Source of the DNA: Mixophyes australis
Lineage: Eukaryota > Chordata > Amphibia > Anura > Limnodynastidae
Assembly (NCBI GenBank): GCA_036250195.1
Contig: JAVHZZ010000009.1
Location: forward strand, 41,941,824-42,005,823
Direction of reading: 5' to 3'
DNA length: 64,000 nt
Position numbers and translations under genes: made by a program
In this document: positions 43,528 through 55,284 of the stretch, piece by piece
Layout: each line of letters starts with the position of its first letter
Numbering within the stretch: the first letter of the stretch is position 1
Notes under the pieces: generated by a model
Told to the model about the DNA's origin: nothing
The model's database searches: none
Seen by the model: the letters and a program-made list of their open reading frames with translations, nothing else

Positions 43528-43845
43528 GAGATACCGCATATCCTTTCTGACATCGGCTCCTAACTTCTATATTACATGCAGGCACAGAGCAAGAATTTGC
43601 ATACAATGACAAAAATGCCTCGTCCAGGTTAATAAGTCCCAATTCCATTATTTTGACTGGTTTGGAATTGCCCTCCTGTATGTGCTGGATGATGGGTGTG
43701 ACATTATTGGTCTTTGTGCCATATTTCATAATATTGCTATAAGGAGTTGGGTAGCATTGGAGGAGGATGAGGTAGCTATCCTAGAGGCAGACATTGACCT
43801 GGAGCCTAGGGACTTACAAAAGTATGAATTCCAATTATGTGTTTC
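43528..43845 (+). pseudogene. PIF/Harbinger DDE transposase C-terminal remnant
   Basis: The plus strand reads GDTAYPF, then GTEQEFAYNDKNASSR (about 43575-43625), then after a frameshift FDWFGIALLYVLDDGCDIIG and LCAIFHNIAIRSWVALEEDE. The order GDxxYP, E-x-x-YNxxH/K-x-x-x-R, CDII-x-x-C-x-xHNIA is that of the end of HARBI1-like transposases, though the active-site Glu region is eroded. The upstream two thirds are not recognisable. Dead. Confidence 0.75.
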
Positions 43846-44059
43846 ACCAATACTTTAACTGTAATTGCAATTTATTCATATAAATTATAAATATAAATGA
43901 ATAGTTGTCCATGTTATATTAGGCATATAAACAAATACAAAATACTACTGCAGCCTGATCATTTTGGGTGAATATTTTGACATAAAAATTGACACATACT
44001 GCATTAAACTTTGGCTGCCATGTGTAGATAAAATATTGGGACATATTTTCTACTGTACA

Positions 44060-44425
44060 GTATCAAGCAGATGCAGGTGTTGACACTTCTGCCTCAGGCT
44101 CATCGGGGACAGATGTGGCTCCAGGCCCTGGGGCCACAGGGAACAAGAGAGCCATGGTTGCTGCTAGGAGTGGACAAACACCCTCAATAGCTTGAATAAC
44201 GCTCTCCTAATGGCACTTAATCTACTGGATGTTTACACTGGTATCTTGCAGGATGTTGTTTGTCTCATTTGTATTTTTCTAAAAGGTCTCCAGGAGTTGA
44301 ACAGGTGTTGAATGTCCTGGACCAGCAGGTGGCGAAGAGGTTGATGTCCCTGGCAGCTCTGCGTGCATTTCTTCCTCAATCTTCACCTCATCTGTATCTT
44401 CAGACTGTTTATCCAACCTTTGTAC
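44060..44425 (-). pseudogene. Myb/SANT-like accessory protein remnant of a Harbinger element
   Basis: The minus strand has HAELPGTSTSSPPAGPGHST, then LLETFQKNTNETNNILQDT and, after stops, ESVIQAIEGVCPLL. This Pro/Ser linker and C-terminal helix resembles the accessory Myb-like protein that vertebrate Harbinger elements encode next to, and convergent with, the transposase. The Myb domain itself is not seen. The assignment leans on the neighbouring transposase. Confidence 0.4.
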
Positions 44426-44601
44426 TAGACCTTGGCTTTGAAATTTACCCACAGCTTATATCTACTTGCTTATCGGACCATGGCTTTGAACTATAATCAC
44501 TGCTTTCCACTACCTGTGTACCAGACCCTGGCCTTGAACTGTAACTATGGCTTAACTGCTACCTGTATACCAAACCCAGGCTTAATGCTGACTACCACCT
44601 G

Positions 44602-44776
44602 GGGGTAAATGTATCAAGCTGAGAGTTTTCTGGCGGGTTTGAAAAGTGGAGATGTTGCCTATAGCAACCAATCAGATTCTAGCTATCATTTTGTAGAATG
44701 TAATAAATAAATGATAGCTAGAATGTGATTGGTTTGTCAAACTCACCAGAAACTCTCAGCTTAATACATTTACCCC
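44602..44776. mobile_element. Chimeric MITE: GGGGTAAATG ends with the interior of the GGGGTATATTT family
   Basis: The outer arms are GGGGTAAATGTATCAAGCTG and its inverse. The inner part (tttgaaaagtggagatgttg, then cctatagcaaccaatcagat) is that of the family at 41097, 46280 and 53801. CTG flanks both sides (44599-44601, 44777-44779). Confidence 0.85.
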
Positions 44777-44779
44777 CTG

Positions 44780-46275
44780 GTTGTTACCTGTGCACATGAC
44801 CTTAGTCTGGCAAACCTGATTCCAGATTGTATGCCTTTCTTTACATTATCTACATTGAAACATCTGTACAGCGACTACAAAAACTTCACAAAAGCGATAA
44901 CATTGTGAGAATTACTATGGTTACTTCCAGTGAAAGTGACATACACATCAACATTCTGTAGCGCTTTGCAATTGGGGACAAACATTAATAAAACAATACT
45001 GGGTAACACATACAGAGAGGTAAGAGAACCCTGCTCACAAGCATGACAATTTAAGCTGTAGGTTATCTTCATACAGTGTGTAGGTACTTGCATTATCATT
45101 GTATTATCTTCTGCTTTCACCTTTTTGCTATCCCCCACCACCACCACCACTCACACACAATCTATACTTGCTTACAACAACAGCGCAGTGCTGTATACAA
45201 TACAGCACCGCCGCGGACGCTTCTTTGACAGCGCCGCGGCTGCTGTATAGGACAGTGGCCACTTAGTTAGCACAGGGGGGGTTTCTAGAGACTCAGAAAC
45301 CCCCCCTGCGTACGCTACTGTGTGTGAGACATATAAATGTTTGCAAAGTGCATTACTATGGCATTCTGCAAGAGACCATCAGAAAAGACCAACGTAAAAC
45401 ATGCCCATCAGACAACTGCCAATAAGCAAAATGTTGTAAATTGTGCACAATGATTAATAAAATAAAAAAAAATGATTATTGCAACTCTAATATGTTCCAT
45501 GTGTATCTTCTTCAGCTGCTACACTTGCCTCCCACATCCCAAAGACTCTGGAGGACTGCCTATTTTTAGGGGCTGTGGCATGAAATAAAAGTTGCAAGTT
45601 ACATCTGATTTTCTTAAACGCAAGTTGTGTTCACATTGCTTTTCAAGATGAATCAGGACCATACTGTATAAGGGTTAATATGTTATCCTAGAATGTTCCT
45701 AAAACAATCAGGTTAATGGATAATTTCATTATACAAGCCCACTCAGCCTAATGTCCTATACTCATTAGGTCATTGGGTAATTGTGCCATACAAACTCACA
45801 CAACCCAATAAAGATATTTTTCAGCTATTACTAGTGGGTTACTATTCCTGCTCAGTAGGACTACCCAGGACTAAGAATGTGGACTTTTGTCAGAGTAACC
45901 GAGTTCCCAGTAAACTGCTGTTACCAAGACCTACTCAACAGCAATGATACAATTTAGTAAAACTATTCATACACGATTATGCTGTGTGCGTTATATTTGA
46001 CATTTGTGTGAGTTTTTGTTATTAAATGTGTTTAATAATAATCATGCTTGCCCTTTCTTTTAAGTTATGTTAAATTCAGTATTGTTCAACAATCTTGGTG
46101 GGAGCTATTTACTCTAAGATGTAACAATACTCGTCCCTCATATTATTGTAGGGGTCCATCTTAGTTGGGGCAGTGCATAGTTAACACTGAAAACAGCCAC
46201 AACTATATATGAACCATGAGACAGTCCTTTTCCCTGATTTTTGAGACACTTATGCAAGTATGTGATGTATATACT
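44780..46275. other. No gene; GC-rich palindrome at 45190-45320 and a Harbinger-type end at ~45660
   Basis: At 45195-45250 gctgtat-ac and gccgcgg phrases pair imperfectly. At 45278-45308 a perfect arm GGGGGGGTTTCT pairs with AGAAACCCCCCC around agagactc. At 45640-45663 gatgaatcaggacc resembles the right ends of the GGGCCT elements to the left, so a larger degraded element may end here. Nothing coding is recognised. Confidence 0.45.
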
Positions 46276-46279
46276 CTAG

Positions 46280-46460
46280 GGGGTATATTTACTAAACTGT
46301 GGGTTTGAAAAAGTGGAGCTGTTGCCTATCGCAACCAATCAGAGTCTAGTTATCATTTATTTAGTACTTTCTACAAAATTACAGCTAGAATCTGATTGCT
46401 TGCTATAGGCAACATCTCTACTTTGTCAAGCCCACAGTTTACATGCTAAATAAACATATC
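46280..46460. mobile_element. Palindromic MITE of the GGGGTATATTT family
   Basis: Same interior as the 41097 copy, with tagctgtaat-type changes. TAG lies on both sides (46277-46279, 46461-46463). The right tip is eroded. Confidence 0.8.
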
Positions 46461-47104
46461 TAGACATCTCTATCATGTGGAACTTGTAAGATTGATATGA
46501 TCATGTCCTGATCTCAATGTAACAAAAATATAATGGTATTTGGATATAAATTAGGATGGCTGGTATTTTACACAACCTCACAACCCATTGTTCAGCCATA
46601 TAAAATAATTCACAAAGCATTTATAACTTACTTACATCTGTATAGGCATAATTAATTTTGAAGACAGTGCTCTTTGCCCTGTTATCCTGGATTTAGTCTT
46701 ATTTAGAGGTTAAGGCTGGAAAAATAATTAACGGCACTTACTGCTGTCCCCATGGGCCTCTATGGGTCTCAGGATGGTATTACTGGTCTATTTCAATAGG
46801 AGAATATAGCTAAAGCCTCTCCGGCTATGCAGGATCCCTCCCAGGAGAAAGCGTGATGCACATAGCACTTTCTCCATTCACCAGCAGTGTTAGGCTTCTA
46901 GTGAACAGAAAAAAGTCTTCATTGAAGAAGGGGGTGAAAGCTGGGCAAACATAATAATGGCTACAGCCATATAGGTGATAATTAGTCCACAAGGTGTCAT
47001 ATGATATGAAGGGAAGAAAGCACTGTAGTCAAGCTGTGGTGCAAGGCAATCATTTATTGCATAGAAAGAGCTACTACTAGTAGAAGAATAATGTTTATTG
47101 CTAC

Positions 47105-47400
47105 TTTATAGGTCACCCCATAGGTATGAGGAAAGACCTCATCTTGAATACTGTTTGCCGATCTGGAGACTCTCTCTCTAAAAAGATATTAATAAAATTG
47201 ATGAAAATATAGAGGACTGCTAAAGTGATACAAGGTGGCATAACAACATATCAGGGAAGTCTTCTGTATATGTGTATGTCTTCTGTATATATAGCTTACT
47301 GAAAAGAGAAAGAGGTTATACAATGGAAATAATCAAACAGATCAAAAGCCCTATTAGAGTTAAGAAACAAAATAATTTTAAAGAGGAGTTTTCGAAACAC
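47105..47400 (+). pseudogene. LINE reverse transcriptase C-terminal scrap
   Basis: The plus strand reads RPHLEYCLPIWRLSL, the block after the RT fingers-palm in CR1/Jockey-group LINEs. It is followed by stops and then KRKRGYTMEIIKQIKSPI, which resembles the downstream EKRR-x-RGD block. It is short and frameshifted. Confidence 0.45.
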
Positions 47401-48400
47401 CTTTTTTAAAAGGGGACACCTTTTAAAATTGAAGGGAGGAAGACTTAAAAGTTGCATAAGAAAACATTCTTATACAGAACAGATTATAAATCCATTGAAT
47501 AGCTCCCCCCCCCCCCCACAACAAAAAATAGTGCCCCATCCCACCAGCCAAAAAACAAACAAAAATAAAGCAAAAAGAGGCAGAATTTATAACTATATGT
47601 TCGTTTTGACAATCATCTATTTTTTCACGTATTTAAACATCACTTTCAGTGAAAGCGTTTGTAGTTTGTTTATTTTCATCAGTCTGTTTGAGAGAAAATA
47701 AAATGCTCCTGTACACCGGGTACTTGCTGCAATATTCAGCAGGTTCTTGCATAAATACTGTATAAACATAACAAATGGTTTACATGAACAGCAGTAGCAA
47801 ATCAACAGTTTTACTTTAAAAGAAGACAGCAATGCTCGAATGAAATAGCAAAATTGTTATACTCACACAGTTAGCAAAGTGAACATGAAGAGCTACATAT
47901 TCAAAGCGCAACATCATTCGTGTACAAAAAACAGTTTACTATTCCTACTGAATAAAAAATGATAGGAGCTCATAAATCCAAGCTACAATACTGGAAATGA
48001 GCACTACCTTCTATCATTTAATAAAACATATTAGCAACATTGAAATGCTTTTACCTGATGAGGTTATCGAATCCTCTCATTAAATCCCATGTTTTACCAT
48101 GGGGGGGAGCTGCAGAGATCGTTTTAGGAGTGAAAATGTAATGCATGCAGGAGTTAAAAAAAAAAGAAATAAAACGTCCCACTCTAGAAAAAAGAGATCT
48201 ACAAAACGGCAAGCAGGGTACATTACCTGTGCTTCAAACATAGGAGGGACACCGAGGAAACACTTCTCACATTTATTCAAATTATCTTTTTTGGGATACT
48301 GATTTTTCCTTTGCTGTGTTTTTATTCATCACAATTAATCTTTGGGTGTTCTGACACAATATAAAATAAAACATTTAAATCAACCAAGTCAAAAATCAAA
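47401..48400. other. No gene recognised; short poly-C run
   Basis: A run of about 14 C lies at 47505-47518. The open frames are AT-rich without domain features. Confidence 0.5.
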
Positions 48401-49482
48401 GTGAACTCTGCTCTGTTCCAGCCTACAGCAATTTGGAAGAAGGTAATCGTTTTCGTTTCTCTGTCATCCAATGGGGACCTTTTGATGCAAACTCTGGATT
48501 AGCTGCTTACAAGTGAACTGGAAGAAGAGGGGTAAACTAGGGGAGGGAGGGGGATTTGTAGAACTTTAAAGAACCTAAAAAGTAGGGGGAATGAATGGTA
48601 AATCAACGAAATGATGGCATTTGTAGCAAAAGGCAGTTAAGAATCAAGTTTCAAGACTTCTTTTAGAAGCTGTGAGAGTGCATGAGGCTTTTCAAGAGTG
48701 TACAGAAACCTGGAGCATGAGCTGCGAAGTAGTAGCTGTTCCTCTTAGCCAGGAGGGAGGAAAAGCAGAAGAACTAGGAATGTGTGCTGTGGACAGGGAT
48801 GAGCATGGAAAGTGGGGAGGCAGCAGAAAAAGAGGGGATATTACATGCTCACATTTCTGCTACCTGAATGGATGTTATGAGTAAAAAAAAAAAAAAAAAA
48901 GCAGAGGAAGACGAGCAGACACAGAAAATAAAAGTGATTCAACCCAGTCATCAGCCTGCACTAGATCTTGATTGATCAGGCATGATCCCTGCAGTTTAAT
49001 AGGAATCATTCAGTGGGGAATGGGAAGGTGGAGCACCCTTGAGTAGATTAGCATATGCTTGTTTACTCATCCTAGGAGGGGGCTTCTCTTTCATTTTGCA
49101 AGGAGGAGAGAGGAGGGGGCTAGGGGACAGTGTGGGCTTAAAGCTTATAAAGAAGGCAAAAAAAATGTTCAGCTAAAGCATCCTTTTAAGGGGGAGGAAA
49201 TAAGCATCTAATTGTGAGACATTTGTTGTTGCTTTTTTTTTTCTTTATGTTTAAATCTGTATTATTTCTTCATGGAGTAAAAATAAATGACAAATGGGAA
49301 AAATAGTGGACATATCTACTGAATGAAGAGACCAAACAGATCAGTGCATCTTGTTTTGTAATTCCAAGATACTGCATCAGGAGGATACAAAGAACAACAT
49401 AAAGGTCAAGTGCCCTGGAGGATAGCCTAAAGCTGGCAGATCGGGAGAGCATAGTGGGGAGCAGGGGGGGGAACAGTTGGAG
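48401..49482 (+). promoter_or_regulatory. PAPPA: Probable PAPPA promoter and 5' UTR
   Basis: No transposon is visible in this kilobase, unlike its surroundings, which suits a constrained upstream region. A TATAA lies at 49146-49150 within agcttataaagaaggc, and an octamer-like attagcatatgc at 49049-49060. Both are candidates only. A transcript starting near 49175 would have a leader of about 300 bases with a very short upstream reading frame (ATG at 49272, stop by 49280). Purine-rich stretches (48740-48900, with an A run at 48883-48900) fill much of the rest. Confidence 0.45.
49146..49150 (+). promoter_or_regulatory. Candidate TATA box of PAPPA
   Basis: TATAA 333 bp upstream of the start codon, followed by a purine-rich stretch. 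Position only; no start-site data. Confidence 0.3.
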
Positions 49483-49873
49483 ATGCTGCTCTGGAGTTTG
49501 CTGTTGCCTCTTGGGCTCCTATATGCAGCCTTGGCAAATGCCTCTAAGTGTGGGACGGATGAACGCTCGCAACGAGCACGGAAGACAGCGCGGAAAACCC
49601 GCAGCGTGCGCAGTGTTCAGGAGGGCTCCTGCGCCACCAGTCTTGCCCGGGGTCGTCGATCCCTTAGCAGCATAGAACACCTGAGAGTACATCACCATCA
49701 GCGAGAGGCAAAAGAAGGTGCTGGATCCATGGCCCCCGGGAAAGCTCTATATTTCACAGGGCATGGGGACCAGCTGCGGCTGAAAGCGGGTAATGAGTTG
49801 CCAAGGGACACATTCACCTTACAAGTTTGGCTAAGAGCCGAGGGAGGGCAGAGGTCTCCAGCAGTTATTGCAG
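49483..49873 (+). CDS. PAPPA: PAPPA (pappalysin-1) coding exon 1
   Basis: PAPPA is a secreted metzincin protease that cleaves IGF-binding proteins, mainly IGFBP4. The start is the ATG at 49483 (G at -3). Translation could be read from a TTG at 49477, but that is not a plausible eukaryotic start. Residues 1-20 are a signal peptide (MLLWSLLLPLGLLYAALANA). Residues 27-60 are Arg/Lys-rich, like the human propeptide. QREA at 73-76 matches the human propeptide cleavage point, so the mature chain may begin at Glu75. ALYFTGHGDQLRL and ELPRDTFTLQVWLRAEGG open the laminin-G-like domain and are almost identical to human. The exon ends at a GTAAGC donor after 49873 in phase 1. The catalytic exons lie beyond this window. 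Confidence 0.97.
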
Positions 49874-50929
49874 GTAAGCACTAAACAATATAAATAATTA
49901 CTGCAAATATTACTGTACATTGCACAGAGGTTCATGCTTACAATTGTCTTCTAATTGGTATCCACAGCTCAATTAAATAATTACTTATATATATTTGAAA
50001 AATCCAGGACAATGATGATTGCATGTAATGTTCTCTACCTTGAAAGAGAAATTTGTAGATGTTCAGAATATTTGAAATCCTTCCATCCTTACATTAGTTT
50101 GTGGGACAATGCATTTTAGACAAATTCCCAGCAAACCCTACAACTAGCACTTTCTTATCGGGAGTACACAAACAATCTAAAAGTTTTTCTTCAAAACTAA
50201 AAGGCAGGTGCAGTATGCAGCTTATCAGTGCTTACTGAAGGATATACGTTAGTATTTTTATGTTGCTATAGAAATACACTAAAGAGAAAAATTACACACG
50301 GGCAACTTTCTAACACTGGAAATTTGAGAAGACTTTTGCAATAATTTAGGGGAATGTCTGGAATGCCGAACTTTTGCAATGGGTCTGTTTTAGTCACAAT
50401 CTCCAAAGTCTGTGTGGTAATGTAGTGTGTAAGCTGTGCAGTACTAGCATTGTTTTTTTTTTATTTGACTGCCTTCAGGAAATGCAGGTGGATAAAGCTG
50501 TAGACCTCTCCTGCCTTTGAAACTGGTGATTTTAAGTAGAGGCATCTAGCAGTAGCTGCCTCACACACTCTGCGTCACAATGATGTCCTTACATGAGTGG
50601 CGATGCTACAGTGCTATTGGTATCCTGAACTTTAGGCAGTGCTGGACAGTAGTGCGAGACCCTGATGAAAGAAGATCAGTTATGTTGGTAATTAGTAAAA
50701 CCAAAACAAGCTTACTGAATCTTTGATGTGCACTGCATTTCATGCTAGAGTAGAAGAATGGGGTATGGGTGAAAATCAGAATTGCCGAAATGCCGGAACG
50801 ATGGAATGAGTCAGCTCCTTGCAGCGTCCCACTGCTGCTGTATTTTCTCTCCCTGATCATTCTGTTATAGTGCATTCTGTTCTGCTACACAGATATGTTC
50901 ACTGTAATGTGTGTAGTGTTTATAACATA

Positions 50930-50931
<2 letters not shown>

Positions 50932-51010
<79 letters not shown>
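50932..51010. repeat. (TA)n microsatellite
   Basis: About 78 bp of almost pure TA. A second run (51907-51956) lies at the other side of the minisatellite. Confidence 0.98.
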
Positions 51011-51011
<1 letters not shown>

Positions 51012-51124
51012 TAAGTGTGGCACAACTATTGCACATATTATATATAAAGATATAGACGTGCGTGTGTGTGTGTGTGTATAGCTACAATATATATATAGCT
51101 ATATATTGTTGTTATCCATGTAGC

Positions 51125-51870
51125 TATATATTGTTGTTATCCATTCTGTCTGTCAGAATTGATTTCTGAGTACTGTACCCATCCATTTTGGCTGCCGGAA
51201 TGGGGCTCAGAGTACCCTAGCCATCCATTCCGGCTGCTGGAATGGGGCTATAAAGACCTTGACCATTCATTAAGGCTACAGGACTGGGGCTCTGAGGACT
51301 TTAACCATCTATTCCGGCTGGCAGAATAGGGCTCTGAGTACATTATCTATTCATTCTACATATTCTGCCTGCCGGAATTGACAAATAAGTACCATGTCCA
51401 TTCAATTCGGATGCCGGAATAGGGCTCAGAGTACCCTAGCCATCTATTCCAGCTGCCAGAATGGGGATCTGAGGATCTTAACCACTCAATTCGGCTTCCG
51501 GAACGGGGCTCAGAGGACCTCAACCATCCATTCTGGCTGCCGAAACGGGGCTCTGAGGACCATAACTCTCCACTCTGGCTGCCGGAATGGGGCTCTGAGG
51601 ACCTTGACCATCCATTCCGGCTGCTGGAATGGGGCTCTGAGGACCATAACCATTCATTCCAGCTGCCAGAATGGGGCTCTCCATACCTTTGCCATCATTT
51701 GGGCTGACTGAATGGGAATCTGAGTACCTTAGCCATCATTCCGGCTGCTGGAATGGGGCTCAGAGGACCTTGACCATCCATTCTTGTTGCCAGAATGGGG
51801 TTCAGAAGACCTGGACCATCCATTTCGGCTCTGAGGACCAAAATTATTCATTCCTGCTGCCGGAATTGAA
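51125..51870. repeat. ~42-bp minisatellite of self-complementary units
   Basis: About 16-17 units with the consensus phrase cattccggctgccggaatgg followed by ggctctgaggacc and a short spacer (steps 41-43 bp). CATTCCGG and CCGGAATG within each unit are inverted, so each unit can form a short hairpin. Edge units are diverged. Confidence 0.92.
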
Positions 51871-51895
51871 GATTATGGTCCTCAGAGCTCCATGA

Positions 51896-51957
<62 letters not shown>

Positions 51958-52058
51958 CAAAACACTGGACCACCTCACACAGTGCAGAGAACATATCTGC
52001 GTAGCAGAACAGAATGCACTATACAGGAAGAGACAGCAAGCTTCCCTCAAGACACCAG

Positions 52059-52176
52059 GGGGTAAATGTATTATGCTAAGGTATTTTCCTATAAAGCCAA
52101 TGCCATTTTCAATTTGCCCTGCAAAGTCGCCAAATATCGGTGACTTGCAAAAACTGCAGCATAATTCATTTGCCCC
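52059..52176. mobile_element. 118-bp MITE of the GGGGTAAATG family inside the foldback arm
   Basis: GGGGTAAATGTATTATGC on the left; gcataattcatttgcccc on the right. The left flank is CAG (52056-52058) and the right flank CAA (52177-52179). It interrupts the right arm of the foldback element, whose left arm lacks it, so it inserted later. Confidence 0.85.
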
Positions 52177-52574
52177 CAAGCAGCAGAGGGCGCTGTGTGA
52201 AGTTGACTCAATCCAGCATTCCGGCAATTCCGGCTTTTACCTAATCCCAGAAGAATGTGTGTAGCAGCGTAACCTACTGAGACGGGACTGCTATTTTATT
52301 TACAATATAAACATACAGGCGTTGTGTGTACACTGGCAAATAAAGTCATCTGTGGGGGTGTTGCTTAGAAAATGCAGCGACTAGAGGTGTGAGAAGGGAA
52401 ATCCTGAACCTCAGAGCAAAGAGTCAACATGTAGCTTCCCTTCATAATATAATTAGTTTGACCTGTTTCTGGGTTTCACTTATATTTAAGTATTTACCCT
52501 TAAATCAGGTATATATTATAAACATTTCCTACCTTGTTGTTTATCCTTATCTATGTATGATAGAAAATTGTAAA

Positions 52575-52622
52575 ACTAGTCTCTTTCTCTCTCTCTCTCA
52601 CTCTCTCTCTCTTTCTCTTCAC
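52575..52622. repeat. (CT)n microsatellite
   Basis: A run of CT with a few TT/CA interruptions. Confidence 0.95.
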
Positions 52623-53800
52623 ATTGATATTAAACTATGTTTCACTCACGGCAACAAACATTGAAATATCATTTGCTCTTTTTGCCGTGGATTACAGACG
52701 TTCAGTAACTAATGATAATATAATGATAATGATAATATAACAAACATAAATGTGTTGCTCAATCAGTAGATGTGTAAATGAACATCAGACTAAGATACAG
52801 ATGAATGTTATTGCAGTTGCGTGGTAGCTAAGGGTGGTGCTCGTGTGTGTGTGTGTGGCAGAGTTGTTGTGATGTGGGGGAAGAAGTCTTACCTCATGAG
52901 GGTATGTTCCACTATGATGATCCACTAGCGTAAGCGTAGCCAGGTTTAGCAGTATGAATAAATAAATGGTTTTCTTCCAAGAGGCTCTCACTTGGAGTCT
53001 CTCTTGGCAGCAGTGAAGATTTACTATACCAGTGTAAATAGGGCCATACATTTTGCTTTAGGGCACCATTTAAAATATTCTTCATTATGCTGTTTCTGTG
53101 CTTGACTATTTTCCTACCTATTATTTTTTTAACCACATAATTTGTACCATATTTAACAGCTACCAACTTACTGTCAAGAGCAGGAATTTTGTTTTGTGAA
53201 CTTAGTTTCAGCAGTTGTGATAATTATAATTGTTGTCAGCCGTACTCCAGCACAGATTTGATCACACTGTAGTATTTGAACTCAGATGATCTCAAGTATC
53301 TGCCTTATATTTAAAAAAATAATAATAATTTGCCTATGGCAGTTTTATGCTGCTGGTTTTGTCAGCCTAATTGTATGAATGCATATTACCAAGAACATAT
53401 AAGGTGTGTGTATATATGTGTGTGTGTTTTTTGTCAACTGTGTAAGAGATTGCTGATAAAGTAATACGATTGAATAGACATAGTACTTGTGATGCTCCCA
53501 TGTTAGGTATAGCCTAAGTTGTGTTTAGTCAAAATGAATGCAACATTACCAACATTCTGTACAGAGATCATTGTTCCCAGTGGAGATGTACATACAACCA
53601 GTGGAGGCTTATAATAGGAGTGGTTGGGTTGACTACAAGGTACCCAGAGCAGTTGGGGGGAGGGGGCATGACTCCAGCCCCATCTGCCCTATGAATGGGT
53701 AGAATAGGGTCATAGGCAGTGAAGGCAGCAAGCTAGCACCAGGGTCCCACAAATTAATTTCCCCCCTGTCATAAATTGACATTAGGGTGCTACAAAACCA

Positions 53801-53971
53801 GGGGATATTTTTACTAAACTGTGGGTTTGAAAAAGTGGAGATGTTGCCTATAGCAACCAATCAGATTCTAGCTGTCATTTTGTAGAATGCACTAAATAAA
53901 TGAAAGCTAGGGTCTGATTGGTTGCTATAGGCAACATCTCCACTTTTCCAAAACCTGCAGTTTAGTATATC
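53801..53971. mobile_element. Palindromic MITE of the GGGGTATATTT family
   Basis: The arms include gtttgaaaaagtggagatg, then gcctatagcaaccaatcag, with near-perfect inverses. The flanks are CAG and TAG. The best-preserved copy of the family interior in the window. Confidence 0.88.
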
Positions 53972-54611
53972 TAGCCGGAGGTGGGATGGGGTTAATTAAG
54001 TAGTCCAATAGGAATAGAGAGCTTAGAGATCATCTTAGTCCACAGGGTCATATCACAGGTTGCTTATGTGCAGCTACCAGGGCTCCAGAGAAATTAAGGA
54101 GAAGAAAGACCCACACAATTTAATGTTAGGACCTAATCCAGCTAAAGGGTGCAAATAGACAATGCATGTTGAATTTGAAATGAAAGGGGTGCAAATGCAA
54201 TTTTATATTTGCATGCAGGGACAATACTGCTTGCTTTTGCATGTAGCACACAAATACTGGGCAGCTTTAGTTTTCCAATTCAAGTTTAGAGCTGAGCAAG
54301 AACCTGCCACCCTCCCAACTCTAAATTTGTATGCACATTTTAAATTTGCCCCCCACCCACCCTTGCAGTGCAATATGATTTTGATAATATGCAAAATTCC
54401 ATCTGGATTTTCTCCAAGCTCCCTAGAGGGCCCTGATTTACCTGTAATACTATACGAAGGAACCACACATGCCATAAATCAATGTGGTGACATCACTTTG
54501 CATTGACATAGTGAGTCACCACGGATGCACAGAGCAGCCCAAGGACTAGAAGAGAAATATGCGTAGGTCAGGGCAAGGCAAGGCCAGAAGCCAGCCCAGG
54601 GTGACTACTGC

Positions 54612-54616
<5 letters not shown>

Positions 54617-54650
<34 letters not shown>
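54617..54650. repeat. (TA)n microsatellite
   Basis: A TA run of about 34 bp preceded by TG. Confidence 0.95.
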
Positions 54651-54651
<1 letters not shown>

Positions 54652-54654
54652 GTA

Positions 54655-54800
54655 GTTACAATTCCTCCTGTTGAAGTCTTTACCTGATAAGACGAAACGC
54701 GTTGAGACCTGTGTTTCCAGGGAACTTGTTGACTCTATCGCCAGCTACGTGGCAGTGTTCCTCCATTGTTTTGGATTTAGCTGCTTTGTTCCAGACAAAG
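54655..54800 (+). mobile_element. Possible Penelope-like element tail
   Basis: tacctgataagacgaaacgc then gttgagacc, the kind of phrase seen in the PLE-associated tail at 3640-3700 (minus: gaagtgcgtcgg). It is followed by ordinary intron sequence. No coding part. Assigned on this motif alone. Confidence 0.35.
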
Positions 54801-55248
54801 ATACCCAGATAAGCTCATTTTTAAGATTTTTAATGTAAGTGCACATCTGCATTGTTTTACATAATAAATATGTTCCTATACAGCATTACACTATGTGAGT
54901 TTCTATAACCCTGGATATTACTGAGGGTATATGAAATGTCAGTTCTGGATCCCACAAGTGTTGTGTGAAGCATCTTACCATTCCTAAGAGGAATTAAGGT
55001 CTAATCTGATCCATGAGGATACCAGCTACACCTACAGATAAGCTTAAAAGGTTTTCTATCTGGTACGCATAATATATTGGCATGGTGTTGGCGTTCCAGA
55101 GTGCTTTTCATCTTTTTTCCTACTGATTCACCTATGTTATCTGAGTGTCTATACCCACTTGGTGACTAAAATTCTGGCTTGCGGTAAACCTTTCTGTATT
55201 ATTACATGCAGTATTATACTATGTGGCGACCCCTCCCACTTGTTTTGT

Positions 55249-55249
55249 T

Positions 55250-55284
<35 letters not shown>

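Larger units (their letters stand above)
50776..52235. mobile_element. Foldback element with ~150-180 bp inverted arms and a minisatellite core
   Basis: The left arm (50776-50930: gaattgccgaaatgccggaa, then gtgcattctgttctgctac and cagatatgttc) is the inverse of the right arm (51960-52235), with a MITE inserted in the right arm. Between them are an AT run, a ~42-bp minisatellite and a second AT run. No coding. Clear flanking duplication not found. The terminal repeats contain attccgg words that recur in the minisatellite units. Confidence 0.8.

Noticed and set aside
49477..49482. PAPPA start six bases upstream
   Set aside because: The codon is TTG, not ATG; the ATG at 49483 gives a human-like signal peptide.
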